NCBI GenBank assembly: GCA_947493995.1
Contig: CANLTJ010000003.1
Coordinates: 155,298 to 219,297, forward strand
From: an uncultured Arachnia sp.
Lineage (GTDB): Bacteria > Actinomycetota > Actinomycetes > Propionibacteriales > Propionibacteriaceae
Length of the DNA: 64,000 nucleotides
Reading direction: 5' to 3'
In this document: piece by piece, positions 47,317 to 56,652 of the stretch
Numbering within the stretch: the stretch's first letter is position 1
How the letters are laid out: each line of letters starts with the position of its first letter
Program-made: the position numbers and the translations under genes
Notes under the pieces: generated by a model
The model's database searches: none
Seen by the model: the letters and a program-made list of their open reading frames with translations, nothing else
Told to the model about the DNA's origin: nothing

Positions 47317-48528
47317 ATGAGGGTGACGCAGCGCTTCGCTGCACACAACTACGACCCCCTGCCGGTGGTGCTGTCCTCCGGTGAGGGATCGTGGGTGACC
47401 GACGTCGAGGGCCGCCGCTACCTGGACTGCCTCGCCGGCTACTCGGCACTGAACTTCGGGCACTGTCATCCACGACTCGTCGCCCGTGCCACCGAACAGC
47501 TGCAACGACTGACGCTCACCAGTCGCGCCTTCTTCAATGACCAACTGCCCGTTTTCGCCGAGGCACTCACACGCCTCACCGGCAAGGAGATGATGCTGCC
47601 GATGAACTCCGGCGCCGAGGCAGTGGAGACTGCACTCAAGGTCAGCCGGAAGTGGGGCTACGAGGTCAAGGGGGTGGAGCCCGGCCGGGCCACGATCATC
47701 ACCATGGGCGGCAACTTTCACGGCCGCACCACCACGATCGTCAGCTTCTCCGACGACGCGGCCGCCACGGGCGGCTATGCACCCTTCACCCCCGGATTCC
47801 GTCGCGTTGCCTTCGGGGACGTCGACGCCGTGGCCGCTGCCATGGATGACACCGTCGTCGCGGTTCTGTTCGAACCGGTGCAGGGCGAGGCGGGCGTCGT
47901 CCTGCCGCCGGAGGGTTACCTGTCAGAACTCCGAGAACTGTGCAGCCGACGCAACGTCCTCATGGTGGCCGACGAGATTCAGTCCGGTCTCGCCCGCGCC
48001 GGGACCACCTTCGCCTGCGACCACGAAGCTGTGGTGCCCGATGTCTACGTGCTTGGCAAGGCACTGGGTGGAGGCTTGTACCCGGTGTCCGCCATCGCTG
48101 CGGATCGTGACATCCTCGATGTGATCACGCCCGGCTCGCACGGCTCCACCTTCGGGGGCAACCCGCTGGCCGCAGCCATCGGTGCTGAAGTGGTGCAGAT
48201 GCTGCAGGAGGGGTGCTTCCAGGAACGATCCATCGAGATGGGCAGGCGATTGAGTGCCGGACTGTCGGGCCTCGTGGGCCACGGCATCTCCGCGCTGCGT
48301 GTGCGCGGCGCGTGGGTGGGTCTGGACATTGATCCTGCGCTGATGACCGGTCGTCAGCTCTGCCTGGCGCTCATGGCAGATGGTGTTCTCGCGAAGGAAA
48401 CCCATGGCTCCACCGTGCGCTTCGCGCCGCCGCTGGTGGCGAGCGACGACGACATCGATCTGCTCGTCGATGCGATTCACCGGGGTCTGGATGGCGGAAC
48501 CGGATACCCGGCGGGGCGGGTGGCGTGA
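47317..48528 (+). CDS. rocD: Ornithine--oxo-acid aminotransferase
   Basis: PLP enzyme transferring the delta-amino group of ornithine to 2-oxoglutarate, giving glutamate semialdehyde and glutamate. 403 residues. FAAHNYDPLPVVLSSGEG is the family opening; PLP contacts include NSGAEAVETALK and VADEIQSGLARAG, and the Schiff-base Lys is in YVLGKALGGGLYPVSA. The ATG at 47317, with GAGGAAA upstream, gives the usual length; an ATG at 47242 would add 25 residues with a poor ribosome site. It is convergent with the next gene, 8 bp apart. Confidence 0.94.
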   Translation: MRVTQRFAAHNYDPLPVVLSSGEGSWVTDVEGRRYLDCLAGYSALNFGHCHPRLVARATEQLQRLTLTSRAFFNDQLPVFAEALTRLTGKEMMLPMNSGAEAVETALKVSRKWGYEVKGVEPGRATIITMGGNFHGRTTTIVSFSDDAAATGGYAPFTPGFRRVAFGDVDAVAAAMDDTVVAVLFEPVQGEAGVVLPPEGYLSELRELCSRRNVLMVADEIQSGLARAGTTFACDHEAVVPDVYVLGKALGGGLYPVSAIAADRDILDVITPGSHGSTFGGNPLAAAIGAEVVQMLQEGCFQERSIEMGRRLSAGLSGLVGHGISALRVRGAWVGLDIDPALMTGRQLCLALMADGVLAKETHGSTVRFAPPLVASDDDIDLLVDAIHRGLDGGTGYPAGRVA

Positions 48529-48536
48529 TCCGTCGG

Positions 48537-49244
48537 CTATGCCGTGGCCACGTAGATGGTGGCCGTCGACTCGCCTCGGGTCAGAGCATTGGGGAACGTG
48601 ATGACCCGCGAGGACGCCGTCGCGAAGACTGCCTCCATGGCTGCCATGAAATCATTGTCAGGCGGTTCGTCGGACCACAACGCGAACACCCCGTCGGGAT
48701 GGAGGTGCTCCTGGAGCAGCCAGAGACCCTTGACGGTGTAGAACGCCGCATGACTCGGGTGCAGCCAGAAGCTCGGCGTGTGATCGATGTCCAGCAGGAT
48801 CGCGTGGAACAGGCCGGGCCGATCCTGACCGAGCGTGGTGTCCCCGCGCATGAGGGCGAAGAAGTCCTCCTCCACCAGGGCAGTGCGCTCGTCCGACGTG
48901 AGCGCGGTCTCCGGGAGCAGACCCCGCTCGTGCCAGTCGATGACCTCTCCCAGCTTGTCGACCACGGTCAGGGACCGCACACGCTCATCGCGCAAAGCCT
49001 CGACCGCGGTGTAGCCCAGGCCGAGGCCTCCCACCAGGACGTCCAGGTCATCACCGGGCGTCGCCGCGAGCCCCAGCCGGGCGAGTTCACGCTCTGCGAC
49101 TGTGAACGCGCTGGACATGAGGAACTCATCACCGAGCTTGGCCTCGTAGATCTCGGTGTCCAGGACCGGATCGATGCGACGGCGCAGCGTGAGCAACCCC
49201 ATGGACGTCTCCCGGGCGTCGAGTTCCGCGAATCGTCGGTTCAT
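48537..49244 (-). CDS. Spermidine synthase-like SAM-fold protein
   Basis: A 235-residue protein of the polyamine aminopropyltransferase-like methyltransferase fold. Motifs: LVGGLGLGYTAVEALRDERV (nucleotide loop), VVDKLGEVIDWHERGLLPE (acidic end of strand 2) and ILLDIDHTPSFWLHPS (active-site Asp region). It lacks a clear N-terminal beta domain of true spermidine synthases, so it may modify another substrate. Proximity to ornithine aminotransferase hints at ornithine/polyamine metabolism only weakly. The start is the ATG at 49244; divergent from hisD. Confidence 0.8.
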   Translation of the reverse strand: MNRRFAELDARETSMGLLTLRRRIDPVLDTEIYEAKLGDEFLMSSAFTVAERELARLGLAATPGDDLDVLVGGLGLGYTAVEALRDERVRSLTVVDKLGEVIDWHERGLLPETALTSDERTALVEEDFFALMRGDTTLGQDRPGLFHAILLDIDHTPSFWLHPSHAAFYTVKGLWLLQEHLHPDGVFALWSDEPPDNDFMAAMEAVFATASSRVITFPNALTRGESTATIYVATA

Positions 49245-49347
49245 GCTGGCCCCATTCCGTCCCGGTGAGTGGATGCCTGTGGGACAGGCGTGAACGTAAC
49301 ACGGATCGACGGTGACGCCGCACTCAGGACTCCGGGTCCGGAACAAC

Positions 49348-49353
49348 TAGACT
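49348..49353 (+). promoter_or_regulatory. -10 element of a probably leaderless hisD
   Basis: TAGACT lies 8 bp before the GTG at 49362, so transcription should begin at or next to the start codon. There is no ribosome site, which fits leaderless translation, common in actinobacteria. Confidence 0.5.
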
Positions 49354-49361
49354 GCATCACT

Positions 49362-50663
49362 GTGTTGAGAACCGTTGACCTGACCGGCATCACGTCCGAG
49401 TACCGCTCCCGGCTGCCGCGCGCCGAGTTCGACGTCGAAGCCGCGCTGGAGGTGGTGCGGCCGATCTGCGCCGACGTCCATGCCCGCGGGGTCGAGGCGC
49501 TCGCTGACTACTCGGAACGGTTCGATGGCGTTGTGCCGGACTCCTTCCGCGTGCCCGTGGAGGTGCTGAAAAGGTGCGCTGACGAGTTGGATCCACTGCT
49601 TGCCGAAGCGTTCTCCGAGAGTATTCGCCGTCGCCGACACGTGGCTGAGACGCTGGAGCACGACGCTGACCCCGAGCCCGCGATTCTTGCCGAGGGTGCG
49701 CAGGTGGGGCTGCGCAATATCCCCGTGGATCGTGTCGGTCTCTACGTCCCGGGAGGCTTGGCACCGCTGAGCTCCAGCGTGATCATGAACGCCGTGCCCG
49801 CCCAGGTGGCCGGGGTCCGGCAGATCGCCGTCGCCTCCCCACCGCAGGAGGAGTTCGGCGGCTGGCCGCACCCGAACATCCTGGCGCTGTGCCACATGCT
49901 CGGCGTGGACGAGGTCTACGCGGTGGGGGGCGCCCAGGCGATCGCCATGTTCGCCCACGGTGCTCCCGGCCTCTGCGAGCCCGTCTCTCTCGTCACCGGT
50001 CCGGGCAACATCTGGGTGGTCGCGGCCAAGCGGCAGCTCCGAGGCGTGGTGGGCATCGACTCCGAGGCCGGTCCGACGGAGATCGCGATCATCGCGGACG
50101 AGACCGCCAACCCTGTGTACGTGGCTGCAGACATCATCTCCCAGGCCGAACACGACCCGCTCGCTGCCTCCGTGCTCATCACCGACTCACCCTCGCTGGC
50201 CGAGGCCGTTGCTGAGGAAGTCAGCGCACAAGTGGCGGCCACCACGCACGTCGAGCGCATCCGGACGTCGCTCAGCGGTCGCCAGAGTGCGATCGTACTG
50301 GTGCGGGATCTGGACCAGGCGGTGGCCGTCGCGGATGCCTACGGCGCCGAGCACCTGGAGATCCAGACGGCCGACGCGGCAGGTGTTGCCGCGCGCATTC
50401 GCAATGCCGGGGCCATTTTCGTGGGTGACCACTCGCCGGTGAGCCTGGGCGACTACTCGGCCGGGTCAACCCACGTCCTGCCCACCGCCGGCTGCGCCTG
50501 CCACTCCAGTGGGCTGAACGTCCGCAGCTTCATGCGCACCGTGCACGTCATCAACTACACGCGCGACGCGCTCCTTGAGATCGCCGACGGCGTGGAGCGC
50601 TTCGCGCTGGCCGAGGACCTGCCCGGTCACGCCAACGCCATCACCGTCAGACGGCCCACATGA
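49362..50663 (+). CDS. hisD: Histidinol dehydrogenase
   Basis: Last two steps of histidine synthesis (histidinol to histidine, zinc- and NAD-dependent). 433 residues. Visible: [53 protein letters not shown], the zinc ligands in SQAEHDPLA, and [23 protein letters not shown]. The GTG at 49362 gives the standard N-terminus (VLRTVDLTG). First gene of hisD-hisC-hisB-hisH; it overlaps hisC by 4 bp. Confidence 0.96.
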   Translation: MLRTVDLTGITSEYRSRLPRAEFDVEAALEVVRPICADVHARGVEALADYSERFDGVVPDSFRVPVEVLKRCADELDPLLAEAFSESIRRRRHVAETLEHDADPEPAILAEGAQVGLRNIPVDRVGLYVPGGLAPLSSSVIMNAVPAQVAGVRQIAVASPPQEEFGGWPHPNILALCHMLGVDEVYAVGGAQAIAMFAHGAPGLCEPVSLVTGPGNIWVVAAKRQLRGVVGIDSEAGPTEIAIIADETANPVYVAADIISQAEHDPLAASVLITDSPSLAEAVAEEVSAQVAATTHVERIRTSLSGRQSAIVLVRDLDQAVAVADAYGAEHLEIQTADAAGVAARIRNAGAIFVGDHSPVSLGDYSAGSTHVLPTAGCACHSSGLNVRSFMRTVHVINYTRDALLEIADGVERFALAEDLPGHANAITVRRPT

Positions 50664-51751
50664 TCACGCTGGAGGACCTCCCGCTCCGGGCCGACCTGGT
50701 GGGCGCCGAGCCCTACGGTGCACCCCAGCTGGTGGTGCCCGTGGTGCTGAACGTCAACGAGAATCCCTATCCTCCGAGTGAGGCGGTGCGTCGCGAGATG
50801 GCGGATGCCGTTGTTAATGCGGCGGCTGGGTTGAACCGCTACCCGGACCGGGAGGCGCTGGAGCTGCGTCGCGACCTCGCGTCCTACCTCGGACACGGGC
50901 TCAGCCACGAGTCCATCTGGGCGGCCAATGGCTCCAACGAGATCATGTCCCACCTCCTGACGGCCTTCGGCGGACCGGGGCGACGCGTGCTCGCCTTCAC
51001 TCCGACTTACTCGATGTATCCGGAGTATGCGCGCAACACCTGCACCGGCTACGTCACCGTGCCCCGCAATCCGGACTTCACTCTGGATGCCGACCTCATC
51101 TGCGGGGCCGCCGAGGAGCACGATCCCACCGTCGTCCTCATCGCCACACCGAACAATCCCACCGGCACCATCGTCGGCAATGACGTCATCGACGAGGTGT
51201 GCAGCCGCACGGATGCCATCGTCGTGGTGGACGAGGCGTACCAGGAGTTCGCCCGCACGCCGTCGGCGCTGGAGCTGATGAGCAAACATCCGCGGCTCGT
51301 CGTCAGCCGCACCATGAGCAAGGCGTTCGCCCTGGCCGGGGGACGAGTGGGGTACCTGGCGGCCCAGCCGGCGGTGGTGGACGCCTGCCGGATCGTGCGG
51401 CTCCCGTACCACCTGAGCGCCCAGACGCAGGCGGTGGCGCGAGTGGCCCTGCGTCACAAGGACGAGCTGCTGGCGCGTGTGCACCAGCTGGCGGCGGAAT
51501 CGCGGACGTTCGAGCAGTGGCTGCGGAGCCGGGGGTACGCCGTCGTGCAGTCGGAGGCTAATTTCACGCTGTTCGGTCGCTTCGAGGACCGACACGACGT
51601 CTGGCAGCAGCTACTGGATCGCGGTGTCCTGATCCGGGAGACTGGACCCGATGGCTTCCTGCGTGCCTCCGCCGGGACACCGCCAGAAATGGCGACCCTC
51701 AGGGACGCCCTCGACGACATCTCGCCCACCTTCCAAGGAGAGACGGCATGA
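50660..51751 (+). CDS. hisC: Histidinol-phosphate aminotransferase
   Basis: PLP aminotransferase making histidinol phosphate. 363 residues. Signature elements: [44 protein letters not shown], and the PLP lysine in [18 protein letters not shown]. Both ends overlap neighbours by 4 bp (ATGA), so it is translationally coupled to hisD and hisB. Confidence 0.96.
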   Translation: MITLEDLPLRADLVGAEPYGAPQLVVPVVLNVNENPYPPSEAVRREMADAVVNAAAGLNRYPDREALELRRDLASYLGHGLSHESIWAANGSNEIMSHLLTAFGGPGRRVLAFTPTYSMYPEYARNTCTGYVTVPRNPDFTLDADLICGAAEEHDPTVVLIATPNNPTGTIVGNDVIDEVCSRTDAIVVVDEAYQEFARTPSALELMSKHPRLVVSRTMSKAFALAGGRVGYLAAQPAVVDACRIVRLPYHLSAQTQAVARVALRHKDELLARVHQLAAESRTFEQWLRSRGYAVVQSEANFTLFGRFEDRHDVWQQLLDRGVLIRETGPDGFLRASAGTPPEMATLRDALDDISPTFQGETA

Positions 51752-52356
51752 GCCGCACCGCCACCGCACAGCGTTCCACCAGCGAGTCAACCATCACGGT
51801 CTCCATCGACCTCGACGGCACAGGCGCCTCCACGATCTCCACGGGCGTCGGGTTCTACGACCACATGCTGACCGCCCTGTCCAAGCACTCCCTGATCGAC
51901 ATGGACATCTCGGCCGACGGTGACGTCCACATCGACGGGCACCACGTGATCGAGGACACCGCCATCGTCCTCGGGCAGGCGTTGGCCGAGGCGTTGGGCG
52001 ACAAGGCAGGTATTCGACGCTACGCCGATGCCACCGTTCCCCTGGACGAGGCGTTGGCGCACTGCGTCGTCGATGTCGCCGGGCGGCCCTACGCGGTGTG
52101 CAGCGGGGAGCCGGACGCGCAGATCTACGCACTCATCGGCGGCTCCGGTGTGCCGTATGCCGGTTCCATGACCTACCACGTGGTCGAGACGCTCGCGCTG
52201 AACGCGGGCCTGTGCATCCACCTGCGGCTGCTCGCCGGGCGCGATCCCCACCACATCGTCGAGGCGCAGTTCAAGGCGCTCGCGCGGGCACTCCGCGACG
52301 CCGTCGCCGTCGATCCGCGTCAGCAGGGGATCCCCAGCACCAAGGGTGCTCTCTGA
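51748..52356 (+). CDS. hisB: Imidazoleglycerol-phosphate dehydratase
   Basis: Manganese-dependent dehydratase of histidine synthesis, monofunctional (no phosphatase domain). 202 residues. The metal-binding histidine repeats are clear: [33 protein letters not shown] and [25 protein letters not shown] is a good ribosome site. Its stop overlaps the start of hisH by one base. Confidence 0.97.
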   Translation: MSRTATAQRSTSESTITVSIDLDGTGASTISTGVGFYDHMLTALSKHSLIDMDISADGDVHIDGHHVIEDTAIVLGQALAEALGDKAGIRRYADATVPLDEALAHCVVDVAGRPYAVCSGEPDAQIYALIGGSGVPYAGSMTYHVVETLALNAGLCIHLRLLAGRDPHHIVEAQFKALARALRDAVAVDPRQQGIPSTKGAL

Positions 52357-52967
52357 TGACCCCGCCCCGTGTGGGGCTTCTGGACTACGGATCGGGCAAT
52401 CTGCACTCCGCCGCTCGCGCCCTCACTCTGGCCGGTGCGGACGTCACGGTCAGCGGCGACACCGCGGATCTGCTCCGCCTGGACCGCTTGGTCGTTCCCG
52501 GCGTCGGCGCCTTCGCCGCCTGCATGGCGGGCATCGAGGCCGTCGGAGGAAGCGAACTGATCGCCGGCTGGCTGAAGCAGGAGCGGCCGCTGCTGGGAAT
52601 CTGTGTCGGCCACCAGATCATGTTCGACTCGGGCACCGAACACGGCGCTGCCACGGAGGGGCTCGGTGTGCTCGCAGGGGTCGTCGAGGCACTGCCCGCC
52701 AGTCGGCTGCCGCACATGGGCTGGAACGAGATCCATCCACCACCGGGATCCCGGCTGTTCGATGGACTCCACAATGAACGGTTCTACTTCGTGCACTCCT
52801 ACGCGGCCCTGGAGACGAATGACGGCGCCCAAATCACGACGGCGCGCCATGAGGAGATCAGTTTCGTCGCAGCCGTTGAGCACGGGAGCCTCAGCACCAC
52901 CCAGTTCCACCCCGAGAAGTCGGGAGCAGCGGGAGTTCAGCTGCTCCGCAACTGGCTGGTCGGCTGA
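52356..52967 (+). CDS. hisH: Imidazole glycerol phosphate synthase glutaminase subunit
   Basis: Class I glutamine amidotransferase that feeds ammonia to HisF. 203 residues. The triad is visible: Cys in LLGICVGHQIMF, then His and Glu in TTQFHPEKSG. It opens VGLLDYGSGNLHSAARAL. The ATG overlaps the hisB stop. Its obligate partner HisF is not in the window. priA, which normally follows, is 3 kb downstream behind two unrelated genes. Confidence 0.97.
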   Translation: MTPPRVGLLDYGSGNLHSAARALTLAGADVTVSGDTADLLRLDRLVVPGVGAFAACMAGIEAVGGSELIAGWLKQERPLLGICVGHQIMFDSGTEHGAATEGLGVLAGVVEALPASRLPHMGWNEIHPPPGSRLFDGLHNERFYFVHSYAALETNDGAQITTARHEEISFVAAVEHGSLSTTQFHPEKSGAAGVQLLRNWLVG

Positions 52968-53010
52968 CCGTGTGCGCGGGACGTGCACAACGCTTGAGTT
53001 GGGTGTGTAG

Positions 53011-54309
53011 ATGATCGAGAAGTATCAGAACTCCAGACCGTTTCGCTGGGGCGCTCTGAGTGTCTTCCTGGTGGGCGTTGGTGTCCTGACGTTCGTCCTT
53101 CCGAGCGGCTTTCCTACGCCCTACAGGATCGACATCGATGTGTACCGAACGGGCGCGCAGGTGTTCCTCGATGGCGGGGATCTCTACGGACCGATGCCCG
53201 AATTGTCGCAGGGGGCGCACCTACCGTTCACGTACCCACCGATCGCCGCCGCACTGTTCACCGTGTTCGCGATCATGCCGTTGTGGGTGGGATCCACACT
53301 CCTCACGCTCGCCTCCATTGCGTGTGTTGCCGTCGTTCTGCGGATCGTCCTGAGGCGGATCAGCGACCGTCCCTCCGCTGAGCTGTGGTGGCTGGTGACG
53401 GGGGCCATGGCCATCGGTCTGTGGTTCGGACCGGTGCGCGAGACACTGGCCTTCGGTCAGGTCAATGCCGTCCTGATGGCATTGGTCGTCGTTGACGCAA
53501 TTCTGGGCCGGGGCAAATGGTGGGGCGGAACGCTCATTGGGCTGGCAATCGCGATCAAGCTGACACCGGCGGTGTTCCTGGTTCTGCTGGTGCTGCGCAA
53601 GGACTGGCGGGCGACGGCCATGACGGGGGTGTCGTTCGTGGCCTACACCGGAATCGGGCACCTGCTGATGCCGGCGGACTCCGCGGAGTACTGGACCCGC
53701 ACGCTTGTCGACACCGGACGCATCGGTGGCTTGGCGTATGCCGCCAACCAGTCGATCAATGCCGTGCTGTACCGCGCCGGCCTGGAGGGCAGTACGCGCA
53801 CGCTGGCCTGGTTCGTGGTCTCCCTGATGGTGGGTCTCTTCATTGCATGGGTTGCGGGACGGCTCCTTGCCTTCGGCCATCAGGTCGCCGCCGTCGTCGC
53901 TGTCGGGTTTGCTGCGCTGTTCTGTTCCCCGGTGTCGTGGGGCCACCACTGGGTGTGGTCGTTGCCGTTGGTCGTTGTGCTGCTGACGTGGGCGGTGCGT
54001 CGGGATCCCCGAGGCACGGGATGGCTGTGGCTGGCCGCCAGCGGGACGGTGGTGTTTCTGGTTACCCCACAGTGGTGGTTCCCCAACGAGAACAACGTCG
54101 AACTGCAGTGGAATGCTCTGCAACAACTTGTGGGCAGCGCCTACCTCCTGTGGAGCCTGATCGCGCTGACCTGCATGGGACTGTTCGCCCACCGGATCGG
54201 CGAGGAAGATCGCTTCTCGGAGGAGGCACCCAGGGTGCTCTGGCCGAGCCTTTTCCGACGTCCAGGACACCATTCGGCACCACCTGATGGGTACGCTCCG
54301 CGCTTCTGA
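53011..54309 (+). CDS. GT87-type mannosyltransferase (DUF2029), polytopic
   Basis: A 432-residue membrane glycosyltransferase of the GT-C fold, GT87 family (PimE-like alpha-(1,2)-mannosyltransferases). About nine to ten membrane segments. The catalytic-type Asp is in the first outside loop, YRIDIDVYRTGAQ, and PFTYPPIAAAL and FGQVNAVLMALVVVDA are family motifs. It should use polyprenyl-phosphate mannose outside the membrane to extend a lipid glycan. It begins 43 bp after hisH and splits the his cluster. Confidence 0.88.
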   Translation: MIEKYQNSRPFRWGALSVFLVGVGVLTFVLPSGFPTPYRIDIDVYRTGAQVFLDGGDLYGPMPELSQGAHLPFTYPPIAAALFTVFAIMPLWVGSTLLTLASIACVAVVLRIVLRRISDRPSAELWWLVTGAMAIGLWFGPVRETLAFGQVNAVLMALVVVDAILGRGKWWGGTLIGLAIAIKLTPAVFLVLLVLRKDWRATAMTGVSFVAYTGIGHLLMPADSAEYWTRTLVDTGRIGGLAYAANQSINAVLYRAGLEGSTRTLAWFVVSLMVGLFIAWVAGRLLAFGHQVAAVVAVGFAALFCSPVSWGHHWVWSLPLVVVLLTWAVRRDPRGTGWLWLAASGTVVFLVTPQWWFPNENNVELQWNALQQLVGSAYLLWSLIALTCMGLFAHRIGEEDRFSEEAPRVLWPSLFRRPGHHSAPPDGYAPRF

Positions 54310-54360
54310 TGAGGGCGTGTTGAAGTGGGGCGCGGTCCGGAAATAGGGCAAGGTGGGTGC

Positions 54361-55833
54361 ATGAGAAGCCATCATGTTCTCAGCTGCCTTCTGGGGGTTG
54401 CCATGCTGTCGGCGTGCGCACCCGGGCCACCATCCGAATGGCCTTTCGACACGCCGGCGGGCGCCGACGAGCGATGGGAGTTCAAGAGTCGCCCGGATCT
54501 GGACCCGCCGATCGCCACCATGACGGGCCCGGGGATCGCCGAAACCGGTAATGGCTACTTCGTCGTGGCCCCCAAGGATGACTGGAACGACGACGAGGAC
54601 ATCTGGGCGGGAGGGTTGATTCTCGACGACGACGGGTCGCCGGTCTGGATCGATGAGGGCAACACGCGCAAGTACGGATTCCGCATCCAGACCTATGCCG
54701 ATGAACCGGTACTGACGTGGTGGGAGGGAGAGAGCAGTCCGCCCGTGGCGAACGGCGAGATCGTCCTGATGGACAACACGTACGAGGAGATCACCCGCGT
54801 CAGCGTGGGGGGCGACCTGGAACAGGGCACCACCGACCTGCATGAGATGACGATCACCGACGACGACACCATGCTGCTCATTGCATACGTGCCCACTCAG
54901 ACGGACCTGAGCGACGTCGGGGGGCCTGAGGACGGCTGGGTTTTTGAAGATGTTGTGCAGGAGGTGGACATCGCCTCCGGCGAGGTGCTGTTCCAGTGGA
55001 GATCGCTCGACGGCGTGCCACTCACTGCATCAAAGACCGGGGTGGCGGAGGACGGGGGCACCGAGGAGGAACCCTTCGACTACCTGCATCTCAACTCCGT
55101 GACCGTGGACGACGACGGTTCCCTCCTCCTGTCCGCGCGCAACACCCACGCGATCTACAGCCTCGATCGCGACACCGGAGACATCCAGTGGGTGCTCGGC
55201 GGCGAGGAGAGCGACTTCGACATGGATCCCGACGCCGTCTTCGGGGCCCAGCACGATGCGCACCGGCAAAGCGACGGCACGATCACCATGTTCGACAATC
55301 GGGCCTCCGAAGAGATCGGTGACAGCCGCGGGCTTCGCCTGGATCTGGACATGGACGCCATGACCGCCAGCGTGGTGACCGAGTACCTACCGCCCGAGCC
55401 GCGATGGTCCGCGTCGCAGGGCAACCTCCAGGAACTGGAGAGCGGAGACATCGTCGTGGGATGGGGGTCGCAACCCTACTTCTCCCGCTACAGCAACGAC
55501 GGCGAGCTGCTCCTGGAGGGGACACTTCCCATCGAATCCAACTACCGCGCCTACTACTCCGAGTGGGAGGGCGAGCCCACAGAGCCCCCGACGGCGGTGC
55601 TGGACACCAGCGACGAGTCGCCCACGGTGTTCGTCAGCTGGAACGGCGCCACAGAGGTGGACAGCTGGCGCGTGCGCTCCGGTCAGGATGAGTCCGATGC
55701 CACTGAGGTAGCCATGGTGGACCGGACTGGTTTTGAGACGGCGATCGACGTGGATGAGCCGGCTCCCCATGTGGAGGTGGAGGCCATCGATGCCGAGGGC
55801 AACGTGGTGGGATCGGCGGTGGCTTCGCAGTAG
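54361..55833 (+). CDS. Lipoprotein of the arylsulfotransferase-like (ASST) family
   Basis: A 490-residue exported lipoprotein: a signal peptide with the lipobox LSAC (Cys at residue 19), then an arylsulfotransferase-type beta-propeller (Arylsulfotran_2-like). Visible are DLHEMTITDDDTMLLIAY, PFDYLHLNSVTVDDDGSLL and FGAQHDAHRQSDGTITMFDN; the His in LHLNSV and QHDAH match positions used by ASST enzymes. The C-terminal about 80 residues form a separate beta domain. Enzyme activity is not assured because many relatives are uncharacterised. The ATG at 54361 is chosen to leave a proper signal peptide. Confidence 0.82.
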   Translation: MRSHHVLSCLLGVAMLSACAPGPPSEWPFDTPAGADERWEFKSRPDLDPPIATMTGPGIAETGNGYFVVAPKDDWNDDEDIWAGGLILDDDGSPVWIDEGNTRKYGFRIQTYADEPVLTWWEGESSPPVANGEIVLMDNTYEEITRVSVGGDLEQGTTDLHEMTITDDDTMLLIAYVPTQTDLSDVGGPEDGWVFEDVVQEVDIASGEVLFQWRSLDGVPLTASKTGVAEDGGTEEEPFDYLHLNSVTVDDDGSLLLSARNTHAIYSLDRDTGDIQWVLGGEESDFDMDPDAVFGAQHDAHRQSDGTITMFDNRASEEIGDSRGLRLDLDMDAMTASVVTEYLPPEPRWSASQGNLQELESGDIVVGWGSQPYFSRYSNDGELLLEGTLPIESNYRAYYSEWEGEPTEPPTAVLDTSDESPTVFVSWNGATEVDSWRVRSGQDESDATEVAMVDRTGFETAIDVDEPAPHVEVEAIDAEGNVVGSAVASQ

Positions 55834-55900
55834 GTGCCTTCACCAGTTGACCTGCCCGGGCCACGCTGACTGGGGCAGGGTTGCACTGGTGTGCATCCGA

Positions 55901-55906
55901 TAGAGT
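55901..55906 (+). promoter_or_regulatory. -10 element of a probably leaderless priA
   Basis: TAGAGT lies eight bases before the GTG at 55915, with TTGCAC upstream at 55881. No ribosome site is present, so priA likely has its own leaderless transcript, independent of the upstream his genes. Confidence 0.45.
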
Positions 55907-55914
55907 CCCTGATC

Positions 55915-56652
55915 GTGGATGCATTGCAGTTGTTGCCAGCCGTTGACGTGACTGAGGGTCGTGCCGTACAGCTCGTCCAGGGCGTCGCCGGGACCCAGAA
56001 GGAGTTCGGGGACCCGCTCGCCGCCGCCATGCGTTGGCAGGAGCAGGGTGCGGAGTGGATCCACCTCGTGGACCTGGACGCTGCCTTCGGTAGAGGATCT
56101 AATGCCCCGCTGCTGCGCGACATCATCGGCCAGCTGGACGTGCAGGTGGAACTCTCGGGAGGCATCCGCGACGACGCCTCACTGGAGCGGGCACTCGCCA
56201 CCGGCTGCCGGCGGGTCAACATCGGAACGGCCGCCTTGGAGCAGCCCTACTGGTGCGAACAGATGATCGCCGACCACGGGGACCGCATCGCCATCGGCCT
56301 CGATGTCCGGGGTGAGAACCTTGCCGCGCGGGGCTGGACGCAGGAGGGTGGCCCCTGGCAGGAGACGCTCGATTTCCTGACGGAGGCCGGCTGTTCCCGC
56401 TTCGTGGTCACCGACGTCAACTCCGACGGAATGCTGACCGGCCCCAACACCGAGTTGCTGGAAGCTGTCTGCGCGCGGACCGATGCTGCCGTTGTCGCCT
56501 CCGGCGGAATCGCGACGCTGGACGATCTCAGGAACCTGCGTACGCTCGTGCCCATAGGCGTCGAGGGCGCCATCATCGGCACCGCTCTGTACACCGGCGC
56601 GTTCACGCTGCCGGAAGCACTCGAAGTCGCAGGAGGCGCCGCTCATGGCTGA
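55915..56652 (+). CDS. priA: Bifunctional HisA/TrpF isomerase PriA
   Basis: TIM-barrel isomerase of ProFAR in histidine synthesis; in actinobacteria the same enzyme also isomerises phosphoribosylanthranilate for tryptophan. 245 residues. [20 protein letters not shown] carries the first catalytic Asp, and the second is in [31 protein letters not shown] and [15 protein letters not shown] bind the phosphates. The GTG at 55915 gives the family N-terminus. Dual function is inferred from phylum knowledge and from the absence of trpF near trpC. Confidence 0.93.
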   Translation: MDALQLLPAVDVTEGRAVQLVQGVAGTQKEFGDPLAAAMRWQEQGAEWIHLVDLDAAFGRGSNAPLLRDIIGQLDVQVELSGGIRDDASLERALATGCRRVNIGTAALEQPYWCEQMIADHGDRIAIGLDVRGENLAARGWTQEGGPWQETLDFLTEAGCSRFVVTDVNSDGMLTGPNTELLEAVCARTDAAVVASGGIATLDDLRNLRTLVPIGVEGAIIGTALYTGAFTLPEALEVAGGAAHG

